Shown in pieces: positions 47,651 through 59,959 of a stretch of 64,000 nucleotides of DNA. The notes under the pieces were generated by a model. The model searched no databases, was not told the DNA's origin, and worked only from the letters and a program-made list of their open reading frames with translations. The stretch spans positions 1,860,001 to 1,924,000 of the forward strand of contig NZ_AP022576.1 of NCBI RefSeq assembly GCF_010730355.1, given 5' to 3'. The stretch is from Mycobacterium florentinum. GTDB lineage: Bacteria > Actinomycetota > Actinomycetes > Mycobacteriales > Mycobacteriaceae. Position 1 is the first letter of the stretch. Each line of letters begins with the position of its first letter. A program made the position numbers and the translations under genes.

Positions 47651-48334
47651 TTAGATAGCCAGCGGCGGGATCGCGTTGCGCGGCACCTGGGCTTGGCACG
47701 GGCCGGCGAACGCGGGCAGCATCTCGCCCGGCGCGAAGTAGAAGATCAGCTGGTCGTCGGTGATCGCGAAGTTCTGATAGTGCGACGGGTCGCGGCCTGA
47801 CGACGGCAGGATGGCCGCACCGAGGGCGTTCTGCCGTTCCAGATCGGCCTTGACCAGCGGGAAAATCGCCTCCAGCGGCGACGTGTTGGGGACGAACAGG
47901 TTGTCGAAGGTGATCGGCTGCTTGGTGGCGAGGTTGTAGTTGAACGCCTTGTACCAGGTGGACGTGTGCGATCCGCCGACGTCCTGGAAGAACTTGAGCA
48001 CCACGCTGCGGGTGTTGTGCGGCGGCTGACCGGCGAAGCGCTGTTCGGTGGTCGCCTCCATCTGGTACGGCTGGTCGCGCGGCCCGGTGGTTTGCGCGAC
48101 GGCGAGGAATCCGTCGCGGTTCTGCGTGATGTAGTCGGTCAGCGGCTGCGGGTCGGGGTAGTCGGCCGGAAACGTCACATTCAGCGTGTAGTTCGCGCCG
48201 GTCGCACGGATATGGCACATCTGCCCGGCCTCGACGGTGCCGCCCAGGCTGGCACACGATGGCGGGTCGGCGGCGGCCGGCCAGCCGGGCAGAACCGTGG
48301 TGATCAGCACCGCGGCCGCGATCAGATAACGCAT
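47651..48334 (-). CDS. TB22.2-like secreted esterase-family protein (DUF3298/RsiV-like)
   Basis: A 227-residue secreted protein, the same length as I recall for Rv3036c (TB22.2). A signal peptide (MRYLIAAAVLITTVLPGWPAAADP) is followed by a mature domain with Cys near the start (SCASLGG, QMCHIRA) and the RsiV/DUF3298 core (SVVLKFFQDVGGSHTSTWYKAFNYNLATKQPITFDNLF, key part NYNLATKQPITFDNLF). The start at ATG 48334 gives a perfect signal peptide. Confidence 0.93.
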   Translation of the reverse strand: MRYLIAAAVLITTVLPGWPAAADPPSCASLGGTVEAGQMCHIRATGANYTLNVTFPADYPDPQPLTDYITQNRDGFLAVAQTTGPRDQPYQMEATTEQRFAGQPPHNTRSVVLKFFQDVGGSHTSTWYKAFNYNLATKQPITFDNLFVPNTSPLEAIFPLVKADLERQNALGAAILPSSGRDPSHYQNFAITDDQLIFYFAPGEMLPAFAGPCQAQVPRNAIPPLAI

Positions 48335-48405
48335 AACTCGAATTGTCCTCGTCGATTCAAAAGGCGAGGTCCCCCGGAAAGTGACCGCCGACAGCGTACA
48401 GGGCG

Positions 48406-49605
48406 TTACCGCGACGGGCGGCACACATAGGCCGTCGCACGCGAGGCGGCCCCGGTGCCGATGCGGGTGATGACCACCGACAGGGCCTGGCCGCCGCGCG
48501 GCCGCAGCCGCCGCCGCAACGCGTCGGGGTCGACCTGCACCCCGCGCGCCAGAATCTCCAGCGCCCCGCAGTCGCGGGCCGTCAGCGCCTGGCGGAGCCG
48601 GCGCTCGTCGAACTCCAGCTGCTCGAGCACCTCGAACCCGCGCACATCCGGCGGCAACCGGTCGCCGGACAGGTAGGCGATGTCGGGGTCGAGCTGCCAC
48701 AGCCCGTGCCGCGCGCCGTAGTGGCGCACCAGGCCGGCCCGGACCACGGCGCCGTCCGGGTCGACAATCCATTGCCCGGCCGGGCGCACTGAACAGTCGT
48801 CGGGTTCGGCATCGGTGAGCTGTTCGCCGCGATCCAGGATGCTGGCCCGTCGGCGAACACCCGGCGCGGCCAGCCGGCCCGACCACAGGCACGCTTCGCG
48901 CACCGAGCCGCGATACGACGTCACCTCGATTTCGCCGTCGAATCCGAGCCGTCTCAGTTGGTCGAAATCGATTCCGGGAGCGCACTTTACGACGAGGGCG
49001 CCGTCCCGGTAGCAGTCGATCAACTCCCCCAGGCCCGGTTGGTAGTCGGCCGGGTTGAACCGGCGTCGCCCACCGCTGCGGCGCGCCGGGTCGACGATCA
49101 CGACGGCGTCGCGGGTCACCGGGTGCAGCGCGTCGGCGCGGCAGACAACCGCGCCGGGGCCCAGGTTGTGGGCCGCCATCGCCAGCCGCACCGGGTCGAT
49201 ATCGCTGCCCACGACGCGAACGCCCGCGACGCGCAGCGCGGCCATCTCGGTGCCGATCGAACAGGTCGCATCGTGCACCAGCGCGCCGGCCGCGCTCAGC
49301 CGTCGGGCCCGATGCAGCGCCACCGGCGCCGCGGTGGCTTGCTGCAACGCTTCGTCGGTGAACAGCCAGCCGGAGACCCCCAGCTCCCCCAACTTGTCGA
49401 CGGCGCGGCGGCGCAGCAGCGTGGTTTCCACCAGCACCGGCGCCCGATCGCCGAAGCGGGCCCGGGTCGCGGCGATATCGGCGATACGGGTGGCGTCGGT
49501 CAACGCGAATTCGGCGACCGCGGTCAGCGCCGCGACGCCCGAATCCGAGCGCAGGTAACCGACGTCGTCGGTGGTGAAGCGCAGGCCTGGAGCGGACTGG
49601 TTCAG
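48406..49605 (-). CDS. Class I methyltransferase with THUMP-like C-terminal domain
   Basis: About 399 residues, corresponding to Rv3037c. The SAM-binding part is LVHDATCSIGTEMAALRVAGVRVVGSDIDPVRLAMA (key part VVGSDIDPVRLAMA), with VVIVDPARRSGGRRRF as the catalytic-type DPxR region. A THUMP-like domain ends the protein (ILARGVQVDPDALRRRLRPRG). Similar proteins are predicted rRNA/tRNA methyltransferases, although the locus is tied to MGLP. The only plausible start is CTG at 49605, overlapping the stop of the upstream methyltransferase as CTGA. Confidence 0.85.
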   Translation of the reverse strand: MNQSAPGLRFTTDDVGYLRSDSGVAALTAVAEFALTDATRIADIAATRARFGDRAPVLVETTLLRRRAVDKLGELGVSGWLFTDEALQQATAAPVALHRARRLSAAGALVHDATCSIGTEMAALRVAGVRVVGSDIDPVRLAMAAHNLGPGAVVCRADALHPVTRDAVVIVDPARRSGGRRRFNPADYQPGLGELIDCYRDGALVVKCAPGIDFDQLRRLGFDGEIEVTSYRGSVREACLWSGRLAAPGVRRRASILDRGEQLTDAEPDDCSVRPAGQWIVDPDGAVVRAGLVRHYGARHGLWQLDPDIAYLSGDRLPPDVRGFEVLEQLEFDERRLRQALTARDCGALEILARGVQVDPDALRRRLRPRGGQALSVVITRIGTGAASRATAYVCRPSR

Positions 49606-50564
49606 GAGGGTTTGACCCCGGTGACCATCACGTTGTAGAACCAGCCCTTCGGCGCCAGGTGCCGCCAGATGTTGGCGTCGACCCAGCTCAGCGTCTTCCA
49701 GCCGTTGAAGGCGAATTTCGCCCAGCCCCAGCCCAGCCGCCCGGGCGGCACCGACGCCTCGAAGGTGCGCACCGGCCAGCCGAACATCGCGGCGGTGAAC
49801 TCCTCGCTGGCGGTCTCGACCTGCACGGCGCCGGCGTTGCCGGCCATCCGCTCCAGGTCCTCGGGCGCGAAGGTGTGCAGGTCGACGATGGCTTCCAGCG
49901 CCGCGACCCGGGAGGACTCGTCGAGCTCGACCTGCGGGCGCCGCCAGCCGCCCAGGCCGGGCAACTTGGTGACGTTGGTGGCCACCCGCCAGGTCAGCGT
50001 GGACAGGCTGCGGGCGTAGACCTCGCCGACATTGGTCGGCTCGCCGGCGAAGACGAACCGGCCGCCGGGCTTGAGCACCCGGATCACCTCGCGCAGCGAC
50101 AGTTCGACATCGGGAATGTGGTGCAGCACGGCATGCCCGACCACCAGGTCGAAGGTGTTGTCGTCGTACGGGATGCCCTCCGCGTCGGCGACCCGGCCGT
50201 CGATGTCCAGGCCCAGCGATTGCCCGTTGCGGGTGGCGACCTTGACCATCCCGGGTGACAGATCGGTGACCGATCCGCGCCGCGCGACGCCGGCCTGGAT
50301 CAGGTTGAGCAGGAAAAACCCTGTGCCACAACCTAATTCGAGAGCCCGGTCATACGGCAGTTGACGCTGGACCTCGTCGGGCACGGCGGCGTCGAAGCGG
50401 CCGCGGGCGTAATCCACGCAGCGCTGGTCGTAGGAGATCGACCACTTCTCGTCGTAAGTCTCGGCCTCCCAGTCGTGGTAGAGCACCTGGGCGAGCTTGG
50501 TGTCGTGCCGTGCGGCTTCGACCTGGTCGGCGGTCACGTGCGCCGCCGGAGTTACGTCGGTCAT
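49602..50564 (-). CDS. Class I SAM-dependent methyltransferase
   Basis: A 320-residue methyltransferase corresponding to Rv3038c. Motif I is ALELGCGTGFFLLNL, then SVTDLSPGMVKVA, VADAEGIPYDDNTFDLVVGHAVLHHIPD (key part NTFDLVVGHAVLHHI) and VIRVLKPGGRFVFAGEP. The C-terminal third is specific to this group. The substrate is unknown. It is the first gene of the leftward pair with the THUMP-like methyltransferase. Confidence 0.92.
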   Translation of the reverse strand: MTDVTPAAHVTADQVEAARHDTKLAQVLYHDWEAETYDEKWSISYDQRCVDYARGRFDAAVPDEVQRQLPYDRALELGCGTGFFLLNLIQAGVARRGSVTDLSPGMVKVATRNGQSLGLDIDGRVADAEGIPYDDNTFDLVVGHAVLHHIPDVELSLREVIRVLKPGGRFVFAGEPTNVGEVYARSLSTLTWRVATNVTKLPGLGGWRRPQVELDESSRVAALEAIVDLHTFAPEDLERMAGNAGAVQVETASEEFTAAMFGWPVRTFEASVPPGRLGWGWAKFAFNGWKTLSWVDANIWRHLAPKGWFYNVMVTGVKPS

Positions 50565-50644
50565 GCAGGGCAGCCTAATAGCCGCCCGATCCGCCTTCGA
50601 ACGAGGTGAAGTGCTGATCGCCGGTACCGGCCTAACTCCTCGAC

Positions 50645-50899
50645 GTGGCCGATGCTCTTCGGGTCAGCGATGCGGGGCTGCAAGTGCTGGCAGCGCACTG
50701 CGAGCCGATTTCGGCGGAGTTGGTGGCGGCGGCTCCGCTGCCCCGCGTTGGGCTACCAATTCAGGCGACATCCGGCGCCGTGGGTGCTGCCCACGCAGCC
50801 GTGGGCGGAGCCATCACCGCCTTAGCTCGACGGGTGCAGACAAGTGCAGTCAAATCCGCCATGGCGGGCGCGAAAGACAGCCTCCTGGCGGGTACGTAA
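50645..50899 (+). CDS. EspC-like type VII secretion-associated protein
   Basis: An 84-residue protein: MADALRVSDAGLQVLAAHCE, then helical Ala-rich sequence (GAVGAAHAAVGGAITALARRVQTSAVKSAMAGAKD, key part AITALARRVQTSAV). It resembles the DUF2580/EspC family of ESX-1-linked excreted proteins, which are usually around 100 residues, so the C-terminus may be short. The start is GTG without a strong ribosome-binding site. There are no other ESX genes nearby. Confidence 0.65.
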   Translation: MADALRVSDAGLQVLAAHCEPISAELVAAAPLPRVGLPIQATSGAVGAAHAAVGGAITALARRVQTSAVKSAMAGAKDSLLAGT

Positions 50900-51114
50900 C
50901 TGATGTAACCAACGCGCACCTGTTGTTGATCCAACAACCCGAAGCGTTTTCCTGGTTCGCCAGCAAAATGGCGTTTTACCGCAATTACTACCGTGACGAA
51001 CTCAGCCCGCCGGCGACCTTCGGTTTATTGCTTTCCGCTCCCGCCGACAAGCTCGGCGAGGTCCGTGAACGCTGGCTATCGGTCGGCGTCCAAATCGCGG
51101 AAGTGGACGGATGA
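50896..51114 (+). pseudogene. Small gene that seems to have lost its start codon
   Basis: A 72-codon frame with protein-like composition (LLLIQQPEAFSWFASKMAFYRNYYRDE, key part FSWFASKMAFYRNYY; GLLLSAPADKLGEVRERW) and no usable start at its left end. It begins exactly where the EspC-like gene ends, at GTAACTGAT. A single G-to-A change from GTGACTGAT would explain it: an ancestral GTGA overlap in which TGA became TAA and the GTG start became GTA. I recognise no family. Confidence 0.5.
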
Positions 51115-51221
51115 GCATTTCCGGACGCGACTGAAACGAACATTCGAAAATCCGAGCTCTTGGGCGTAAGCGAAATTCCCTATGCCCCGACCGGTTTCAT
51201 CGATAGGTGCTAGTCGCCAAC

Positions 51222-51701
51222 CTAGTTGTTTGGTGGTGGTTGGGGTTGGAAGGGTTGGTACCACCACCATTGGGCGCGTTCGCCGGTGGGTCCGGGGCAT
51301 GGTGGGACATCGGGCGGGGCAAGATTCGGCGGGCGCGCAAGTGATCCTGGACGGAGCCGTCGGCCGGAGGTGTCGGTGATGGTGAGGTCGTCGGCGGGTC
51401 CGGTGATGGTGATGACGCCGCGGTGGTGTGCCCGGTGGTGGTACGGGCATAGCAGTACCAGGTTGGCCAACTCGGTGGGTCCGCCGTCTTCCCAGTGGCG
51501 GAGGTGGTGTGCGTGCAGACCGCGGGTGGCGCCACAGCCGGGGACCGCACACGTTCGGTGGCGGTGCTCGAGCGCGCGGCGAAGCCGCCGGTTGACGGTG
51601 CGGGTCGCGCGCCCGGCGCCGATCACCTCGCCGTCACGTTCGAACCACACCTCACAGGTGGCATCACAGGTCGGCCGCCGATCCGCGCCAGAAAGCAGCC
51701 G
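51222..51701 (-). pseudogene. C-terminal remnant of a DUF222/HNH endonuclease (13E12-type)
   Basis: A 159-codon frame closed upstream by a stop at 51702-51704. It starts at LSGADRRPTCDATCEVWFERDGEV and contains the HNH core CAVPGCGATRGLHAHHLRHWEDGGPTELANLVLLCPYHH (key part LHAHHLRHWEDGGPTEL). The N-terminal DUF222 region, usually 250-300 residues, is missing. These genes are repetitive in mycobacterial genomes and often decay. Confidence 0.8.
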
Positions 51702-51780
51702 TCATCAACTGCCCCAGCGGCACAGCCTGATTGGCCACCAAAACGCTCGACACCGCGGGCGACCCGGGTCCGCCGGGGGC

Positions 51781-52989
51781 TCAGTGCCCGGCGGAGGTGA
51801 GCTGGTGATCCGCCTCGAGCAGCATCCACGCGCTCAGCTGTATCGAGAGATCGCGGCTCGGGTTCGGCGCCGACGCGCGCGACAGGTCCGCGAACTGGGC
51901 AACGGCTTCCAGACCCGCCGGCGCGGTGACCGGGCGGTTCCAATGCGCACCGAACAGCGGCAGCCCGTCCACCTCGCCGCGGTTGCCCCACGCCGCCCGC
52001 GCGGAGGCGTGCACGAGCTGGGCGGCGGTGGTGTCGCCCAGGGCCAGCGCGGTCTGGGCGAGATACCTGGCGAGGATGCCCATGAACAGCCCGGAGTCAT
52101 TCCCGTTGCACCCGGCGATCACGCCCCCGTGGGCGAGCCTGTCGGCGGTAGCGGCGACGAGCGCCGCCGCGCGGTCACGATGGCTCGAATCGTTTGTACG
52201 CAAGGCTAATTCGGTCTCCAGCCCGATGGCCACGCCCTGACAGTACGTCAGCAGGGAGCGGTCCATCCGCCCGCTGGGTTCGTGCACGCCGTCGAAGATG
52301 AGGCCGCTTTCGGGGTCGCGCAGCCGGGTGTGCAGGAAATCGGCGAGTTGTTCGGCGTGGGACAGGTTGCCCAGGCGCGCCATCGCGATGCCGGTCGGTC
52401 CGATCCCGGAGGTGCTGTAGTAATCGTGGCCGATCTTCCAGGGCACCGCACCGATGTCCGGGTTCCAGCCGTTGAGCAGGGCGGTCCGCAGCTTCGGAAC
52501 GGCATCGTCGAACCGGACGCCGAGCAGCCTGTCGGCGCGTTCGAGCGCCAGCACCAACCACGACATGTCGTCGCAGTATCCGTTGGTCCAGCCGGTGAGA
52601 TTGCGGGTGTGAATGCCGCGCGCGATGGCGCCGATCCGGTCGATGCGTTCGGCGGTGCGTGCGCGGTACGCGGCATCCACCGCGCAGTCCAGCAGGTGGG
52701 CCTGCCACCAGTAACACCAACGCGCCAACAACAATTGGTCGAACACCGACGACGGCCAGTGCAGCGTGCCCAGGGCCGTCCCGGGCTGCCACCAGAGCGT
52801 GTGCACGTGCCGCTCCATGACCGCCCGCTCGGCCAGGTCCGCGCGCTCCCCGGGTCCCACCGGGCCAGGGGACGACGTCGTCGTAACCGCCGCCGCCTGC
52901 GTCGGCTGGTTCACCGCGGTGAGTGCGATGGCGCCCGCGACCGCGAACAACAGACCGCGGCGGCTGATCCCCTTGGTCGGGCGATCCAT
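51781..52989 (-). CDS. Tat-exported GH76 alpha-1,6-mannanase-like glycoside hydrolase
   Basis: A 402-residue protein with a Tat signal (ISRRGLLFAVAGAIALTAV). The (alpha/alpha)6 barrel has WWQAHLLDCAVDA, NGYCDDMSWLVLALERA (the paired Asp of GH76) and repeated helical elements such as YYSTSGIGPTGIAMARLG and LTYCQGVAIGLETELALR. GH76 enzymes cut alpha-1,6-mannan, the backbone of lipomannan and lipoarabinomannan, so it may remodel or recycle the envelope. As I recall, no such gene lies between Rv3038c and Rv3039c in H37Rv. Confidence 0.82.
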   Translation of the reverse strand: MDRPTKGISRRGLLFAVAGAIALTAVNQPTQAAAVTTTSSPGPVGPGERADLAERAVMERHVHTLWWQPGTALGTLHWPSSVFDQLLLARWCYWWQAHLLDCAVDAAYRARTAERIDRIGAIARGIHTRNLTGWTNGYCDDMSWLVLALERADRLLGVRFDDAVPKLRTALLNGWNPDIGAVPWKIGHDYYSTSGIGPTGIAMARLGNLSHAEQLADFLHTRLRDPESGLIFDGVHEPSGRMDRSLLTYCQGVAIGLETELALRTNDSSHRDRAAALVAATADRLAHGGVIAGCNGNDSGLFMGILARYLAQTALALGDTTAAQLVHASARAAWGNRGEVDGLPLFGAHWNRPVTAPAGLEAVAQFADLSRASAPNPSRDLSIQLSAWMLLEADHQLTSAGH

Positions 52990-53115
52990 CCGCTCGAGCT
53001 CCCCTTTGCTGAAGAACCATCGCCGGTCGGAAACCGGGCAGCCAATTTTATTCCGACATCAACGAAATCCTGAAGAGCGCGCGTCCTGCCGAAGGTGGAG
53101 TCTGCAAACGACGGC

Positions 53116-53808
53116 TCAGACGTCGGACTCAGAAACCCCGAACACCGCATTGATGCCGGCCTTGGCCGCTGCCAGAGCGTGATGCGGGCCGTCCAGGAAA
53201 CGACGCGCCCACACCGCGGCGCAGTCGTACACGTCGTCGGGCGCCACCAGCTCGTCGATCAGGCCCAGCTCCAACGCCTCCTCGGCGTCCACGAAACGCC
53301 CGCTGAACACCAGTTCCTTGGCCTTGCTCGCCCCGGCCGCGCGGGTCAGGCGGGCCATACCGCGGCCACCGGGGGTTCGGCCGGACAGGATCTCGGTCGC
53401 CCCGAACTTCACGTTGTCGCCGCTGATCCGCCAGTCGGCGGCCAGCGCCAGCGTCAGGCCGGCACCCAGCGCGTAGCCGGTGACCGCCGCGACGGTCGGC
53501 TTGGGGATGGCCGCGACGGCGTCGACTGCCTCGGTGCGCACGCGGTCGGCGAACTCGGCCTCGGCCGCGGTCAGTTTCTCCAACTCGATCATGTCGTCAC
53601 CGGCCGAGAAGATCTCGTGCCCGCCGAACAGGATCACCGCCGCGACGTCGTCGCGCTGCCCCACCTCGGCGGCCGCCGCCGCGATCTCGCGGTAGACCTG
53701 CCGGGTCATCGTGTTGGTGGGCGGCCGCGACACCAGCAGGACGGCCAGGCCGGCGTCCTGCGAGCCGTCACTGACCACGACGTGGACGAACTCGCTCAAT
53801 GCCGCCAC
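53116..53808 (-). CDS. echA17: Enoyl-CoA hydratase/isomerase family protein
   Basis: A 230-residue crotonase-fold protein corresponding to Rv3039c. The oxyanion-hole segments are [15 protein letters not shown] and [20 protein letters not shown]; the catalytic region is [22 protein letters not shown] (key part [16 protein letters not shown]), with one Glu clearly present. The GTG at 53808 overlaps the Nudix gene by 13 bp; a TTG at 53799 would give the usual 4-bp overlap. It probably acts in fatty-acid oxidation. Confidence 0.9.
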   Translation of the reverse strand: MAALSEFVHVVVSDGSQDAGLAVLLVSRPPTNTMTRQVYREIAAAAAEVGQRDDVAAVILFGGHEIFSAGDDMIELEKLTAAEAEFADRVRTEAVDAVAAIPKPTVAAVTGYALGAGLTLALAADWRISGDNVKFGATEILSGRTPGGRGMARLTRAAGASKAKELVFSGRFVDAEEALELGLIDELVAPDDVYDCAAVWARRFLDGPHHALAAAKAGINAVFGVSESDV

Positions 53809-54611
53809 CCCATGCCGCCCTTTTCGCGGGCCTGGTGGTAGCGGTCGGAGTCGAAGAACTCGAAGATCCAGTTATCGCCCTGGATCTCCAAATGCGGTTG
53901 TACCGGCACGATTTGGCGTTCGACGGCCAGCACTTCGGCGACGGTGCGCCCGGTCAGAGAGTCCAGCTGGGTCCAGGTCGGCGGCAGCAAAAAGCAACGC
54001 CCGGCCTCGAAGTCGTCGATCGCGGCCTGCGGCGTCGACCAGCCGGCCCGGTCGGATTCGGTGTTCTCCCCGTCGGCCCGCTGACCCTCGGGCAGGGCCC
54101 CGACGAAGAAGTAGGTGTCGTAGCGACGGGTGCGCTCGGCTTCCGGCGTGACCCAGTTGGCCCACGGCCGCAGCAGGTCCGAGCGCAGCACCAGGTTTTC
54201 GCGGCGCAGGAAGTCCGCGAACGACAGCGTCCGGTCGTCCAGCGCGCGGCGGGCATCGGCGTAGACCGACGCGTCGCGCACGATTCCGTCCGGGTCATCG
54301 GCAGGGCCGGCGAACAACACCCCCGACTCCTCGAAGGTCTCCCGGGCCGCCGCGCACACCAGCGCCGCGGCCAGCTCGGTCTCGATGCCGAACCGCTGTG
54401 CCCACCAATCCGGCGCCGGACCGGCCCACGCGATATCGGCGTTACGGTCGCGGTCGTCCACCCCGCCGCCGGGGAAAACCATCGTGCCCGGCGCGAACTC
54501 CATCTTCGAATGGCGGCGCATCAGGAAGGTCTTCACACCGCCGGGCACGTCGCGGATCAGCATCACGGTGGCCGCCGGCCGGGTCGGCAGCGGCTCCGGG
54601 GTGGTGTTCAT
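53796..54611 (-). CDS. Nudix hydrolase (NUDT19/CoA-type)
   Basis: A 271-residue Nudix protein corresponding to Rv3040c. The Nudix box is split by a long insertion: [14 protein letters not shown] and, about 35 residues later, [14 protein letters not shown] with the metal-binding REx2EExG. This layout is that of NUDT7/NUDT19-like CoA or nucleotide-sugar diphosphatases. It shares 4 bp with the ABC ATPase gene and overlaps echA17, so the unit is co-transcribed. Confidence 0.92.
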   Translation of the reverse strand: MNTTPEPLPTRPAATVMLIRDVPGGVKTFLMRRHSKMEFAPGTMVFPGGGVDDRDRNADIAWAGPAPDWWAQRFGIETELAAALVCAAARETFEESGVLFAGPADDPDGIVRDASVYADARRALDDRTLSFADFLRRENLVLRSDLLRPWANWVTPEAERTRRYDTYFFVGALPEGQRADGENTESDRAGWSTPQAAIDDFEAGRCFLLPPTWTQLDSLTGRTVAEVLAVERQIVPVQPHLEIQGDNWIFEFFDSDRYHQAREKGGMGWRH

Positions 54612-55543
54612 TCCAGCCTCCTGCGGTGCGCCGCGCGGGAGCGGACCCGCCGCGCGAAATACCGCCCGTCGATCACGTCCAGCGCGATCGACTGACCGAA
54701 GGCGGCCGATAGATTCTCGGCGGTCAGCACATCCGACAGCAGCCCCGCGGCCACCACCCGTCCCTCGGACAGCAGCATGCAGTGACTGAAGCCGGGCGGA
54801 ACCTCCTCGACGTGGTGGGTGACCAAGACCAGGGCGGGCGCGTCGGGGTCGGCGGCCAGATCGGTCAGCCGGGACACCAATTCCTCGCGGCCGCCCAGGT
54901 CCAGGCCGGCCGCGGGTTCGTCGAGCAGTAACAGCTCGGGATCGGTCATCAGCGCGCGGGCGATCAGCACCCGTTTGCGTTCACCCTCGGACAAGGTTCC
55001 GTAAGTGCGGTCGGCGAGGTGTTCGGCGCCCAGGCTCTCCAGCATGTCGACGGCCCGCTGATGGTCGACGTCCTCGTAGCGTTCGCGCCAGCGGCCCAGC
55101 ACCGCGTAGCCCGCCGAGATGACCAAGTCGCGCACCACTTCGTCGGTGGGGATCCGCTGCGCCAAAGCCGAAGAGCTGAGCCCGATCCGGGCCCTCAGTT
55201 CCGATACGTCGACCCGGCCCAGCTGCTCACCGAGCACGAAGGCGATGCCGGACGACGGGTGCTCGGCCGCCGCGGCGATGCGCAGCAGTGACGTCTTGCC
55301 CGCCCCGTTGGGACCGATGATCACCCAGCGCTCGTCGAGTTCGACTGCCCAATCCACCGGCCCGACCATGACGTGCTCGCCGCGTCGCAGCGAGACATTT
55401 CTGAAGTCGATCAGCAGATCGGGGTCGGCTTCGGCGGTGCCGGTAGCGAGGCCGGTTTCGGAGCTTTCGGGACCGGTTTCGGGCACCCGATCATCGTGCC
55501 GTACCGCGCGAGTGGGATGGCTGCCGGGTCGGTCCAGCGACAC
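54608..55543 (-). CDS. ABC transporter ATP-binding protein (iron/molybdate-type)
   Basis: A 311-residue ATPase corresponding to Rv3041c. Walker A is GPNGAGKTS, the signature LSEGERKR, Walker B LLLLDEP and the switch His VLVTHHVEE. A 40-residue polar N-terminal extension precedes the domain. No permease gene is next to it, so its partner is elsewhere or it works alone. Its GTG (55543) directly follows the serB2 TAG with no gap. Confidence 0.92.
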   Translation of the reverse strand: MSLDRPGSHPTRAVRHDDRVPETGPESSETGLATGTAEADPDLLIDFRNVSLRRGEHVMVGPVDWAVELDERWVIIGPNGAGKTSLLRIAAAAEHPSSGIAFVLGEQLGRVDVSELRARIGLSSSALAQRIPTDEVVRDLVISAGYAVLGRWRERYEDVDHQRAVDMLESLGAEHLADRTYGTLSEGERKRVLIARALMTDPELLLLDEPAAGLDLGGREELVSRLTDLAADPDAPALVLVTHHVEEVPPGFSHCMLLSEGRVVAAGLLSDVLTAENLSAAFGQSIALDVIDGRYFARRVRSRAAHRRRLE

Positions 55544-58616
<3,073 letters not shown>

Positions 58617-58703
58617 CTACAAACTGTCGTAATTGGGTCATCGCGGCCGCCGGGCCGCGCCGGCAGACCGGTTCCCAGCTGGCCCGATGTTAGCCTCGAA
58701 CGC

Positions 58704-59843
58704 GTGCAATCCGGCGGTAGACGACCCACCCCGAGACCCTTCAAGGAGTCCGTCAAGGACCGCTTGATGGCCACAGTCACGGCAGTCGCGATCACGGCGG
58801 CCGCGGCCGTGACATGCAGCGGTTGCGGATCCGATTCCAAAGGACCGACGGCGCGCTCGATGGTCACACCGACCACGCAGATCGCGGGCGCCGGGGTGCT
58901 GGGCAACGATCGCAAGCCCGACGAGTCGTGCGCGCGGGACGCGGCGCCGGCCGATTCGGGGCCGGCGACCCGGCAGGCCCACAACGCCGCGGGGGTCACG
59001 CCGGACTCGGTCCAGGTGCCCGCGGAGGCGCAGCGCATCGTCGTGCTTTCCGGCGATCAGCTCGACGGCCTGTGCGCGCTTGGCCTGCAATCGCGCGTGA
59101 TCGCCGCGGCGCTGCCGGACGACTCGTCGAGTCAGCCGTCCTATCTCGGCGACGCGGTGCACGCACTGCCCGGCGTCGGCTCCCGGAGCAATCCCGACCT
59201 GCGGGCGATCGCGGCGCTGCACCCGGACCTGATTCTGGGCTCGGTCGCGCTGACGCCGAGGACGTATCCGAAGCTGGCGGCGATCGCCCCGACGGTGTTC
59301 ACCGCGGCACCCGGCGCGGCATGGGAGGATAACCTGCGCATTGTCGGCGACGCGACGGCACGCGGCGGCGCCGTCGACGCGTTGCTCGGCGGTTTCACTC
59401 AGCGGGCCAACCAGATCGGGGCCTCCCACGACGCCGCCCACTTCCAGGCGTCGGTTGTCCAGCTGACCACCGACAAGCTGCGGATCTACGGCGCCAACAA
59501 CTTCCCGGCCAGTGTGCTCGGCGCGGTAGGGGTGGACCGGCCGGCTTCCCAACGGTTCACCGACAAGCCCTACATCGAGATCGGCGCGACCGACGCCGAC
59601 CTGTCGAAGGGCGTGGATTTCTCCGCGGCCGAGGCCGACGTCATCTACATGTCGTGCGCCACCCGCGCCGCCGCCGACCGTGCCGCGACGATTCTGGACA
59701 GCGCCCCGTGGCGCAAGCTGTCCGCCAACCGCGACAACCGGGTCTACATCGTCAACGACGAGGTATGGCAGACCGGCGAGGGCGTGATCGCGGCCCGGGG
59801 CATCGTGGATGACCTGCGCCTGGTCAACGCCGCAATCAATTAG
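58704..59843 (+). CDS. fecB: FecB-like periplasmic iron-siderophore/heme-binding lipoprotein
   Basis: A 379-residue lipoprotein with GTG 58704, a basic n-region (RPFKESVKDRL), a hydrophobic core and the lipobox VTCSGC. The mature part is a periplasmic binding protein of the FecB/TroA class (VLSGDQLDGLCALGLQ, AIAALHPDLILGSVAL, VWQTGEGVIAARGIVDDL). Rv3044 has been linked to carboxymycobactin and heme binding. ATG 58767 is an alternative start but would leave a signal with no positive charge. Divergent from ctaD. Confidence 0.92.
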   Translation: MQSGGRRPTPRPFKESVKDRLMATVTAVAITAAAAVTCSGCGSDSKGPTARSMVTPTTQIAGAGVLGNDRKPDESCARDAAPADSGPATRQAHNAAGVTPDSVQVPAEAQRIVVLSGDQLDGLCALGLQSRVIAAALPDDSSSQPSYLGDAVHALPGVGSRSNPDLRAIAALHPDLILGSVALTPRTYPKLAAIAPTVFTAAPGAAWEDNLRIVGDATARGGAVDALLGGFTQRANQIGASHDAAHFQASVVQLTTDKLRIYGANNFPASVLGAVGVDRPASQRFTDKPYIEIGATDADLSKGVDFSAAEADVIYMSCATRAAADRAATILDSAPWRKLSANRDNRVYIVNDEVWQTGEGVIAARGIVDDLRLVNAAIN

Positions 59844-59959
59844 CGCCGATTCGGTACGCATACCTCGCCATAGGTTCATGCGTGACCAGCACGATTGGCC
59901 TGAAACCTTTACCGTAGCTAAGCTTTTCTAGGACGCAACCGAATCGAAAAGGGATCGCT

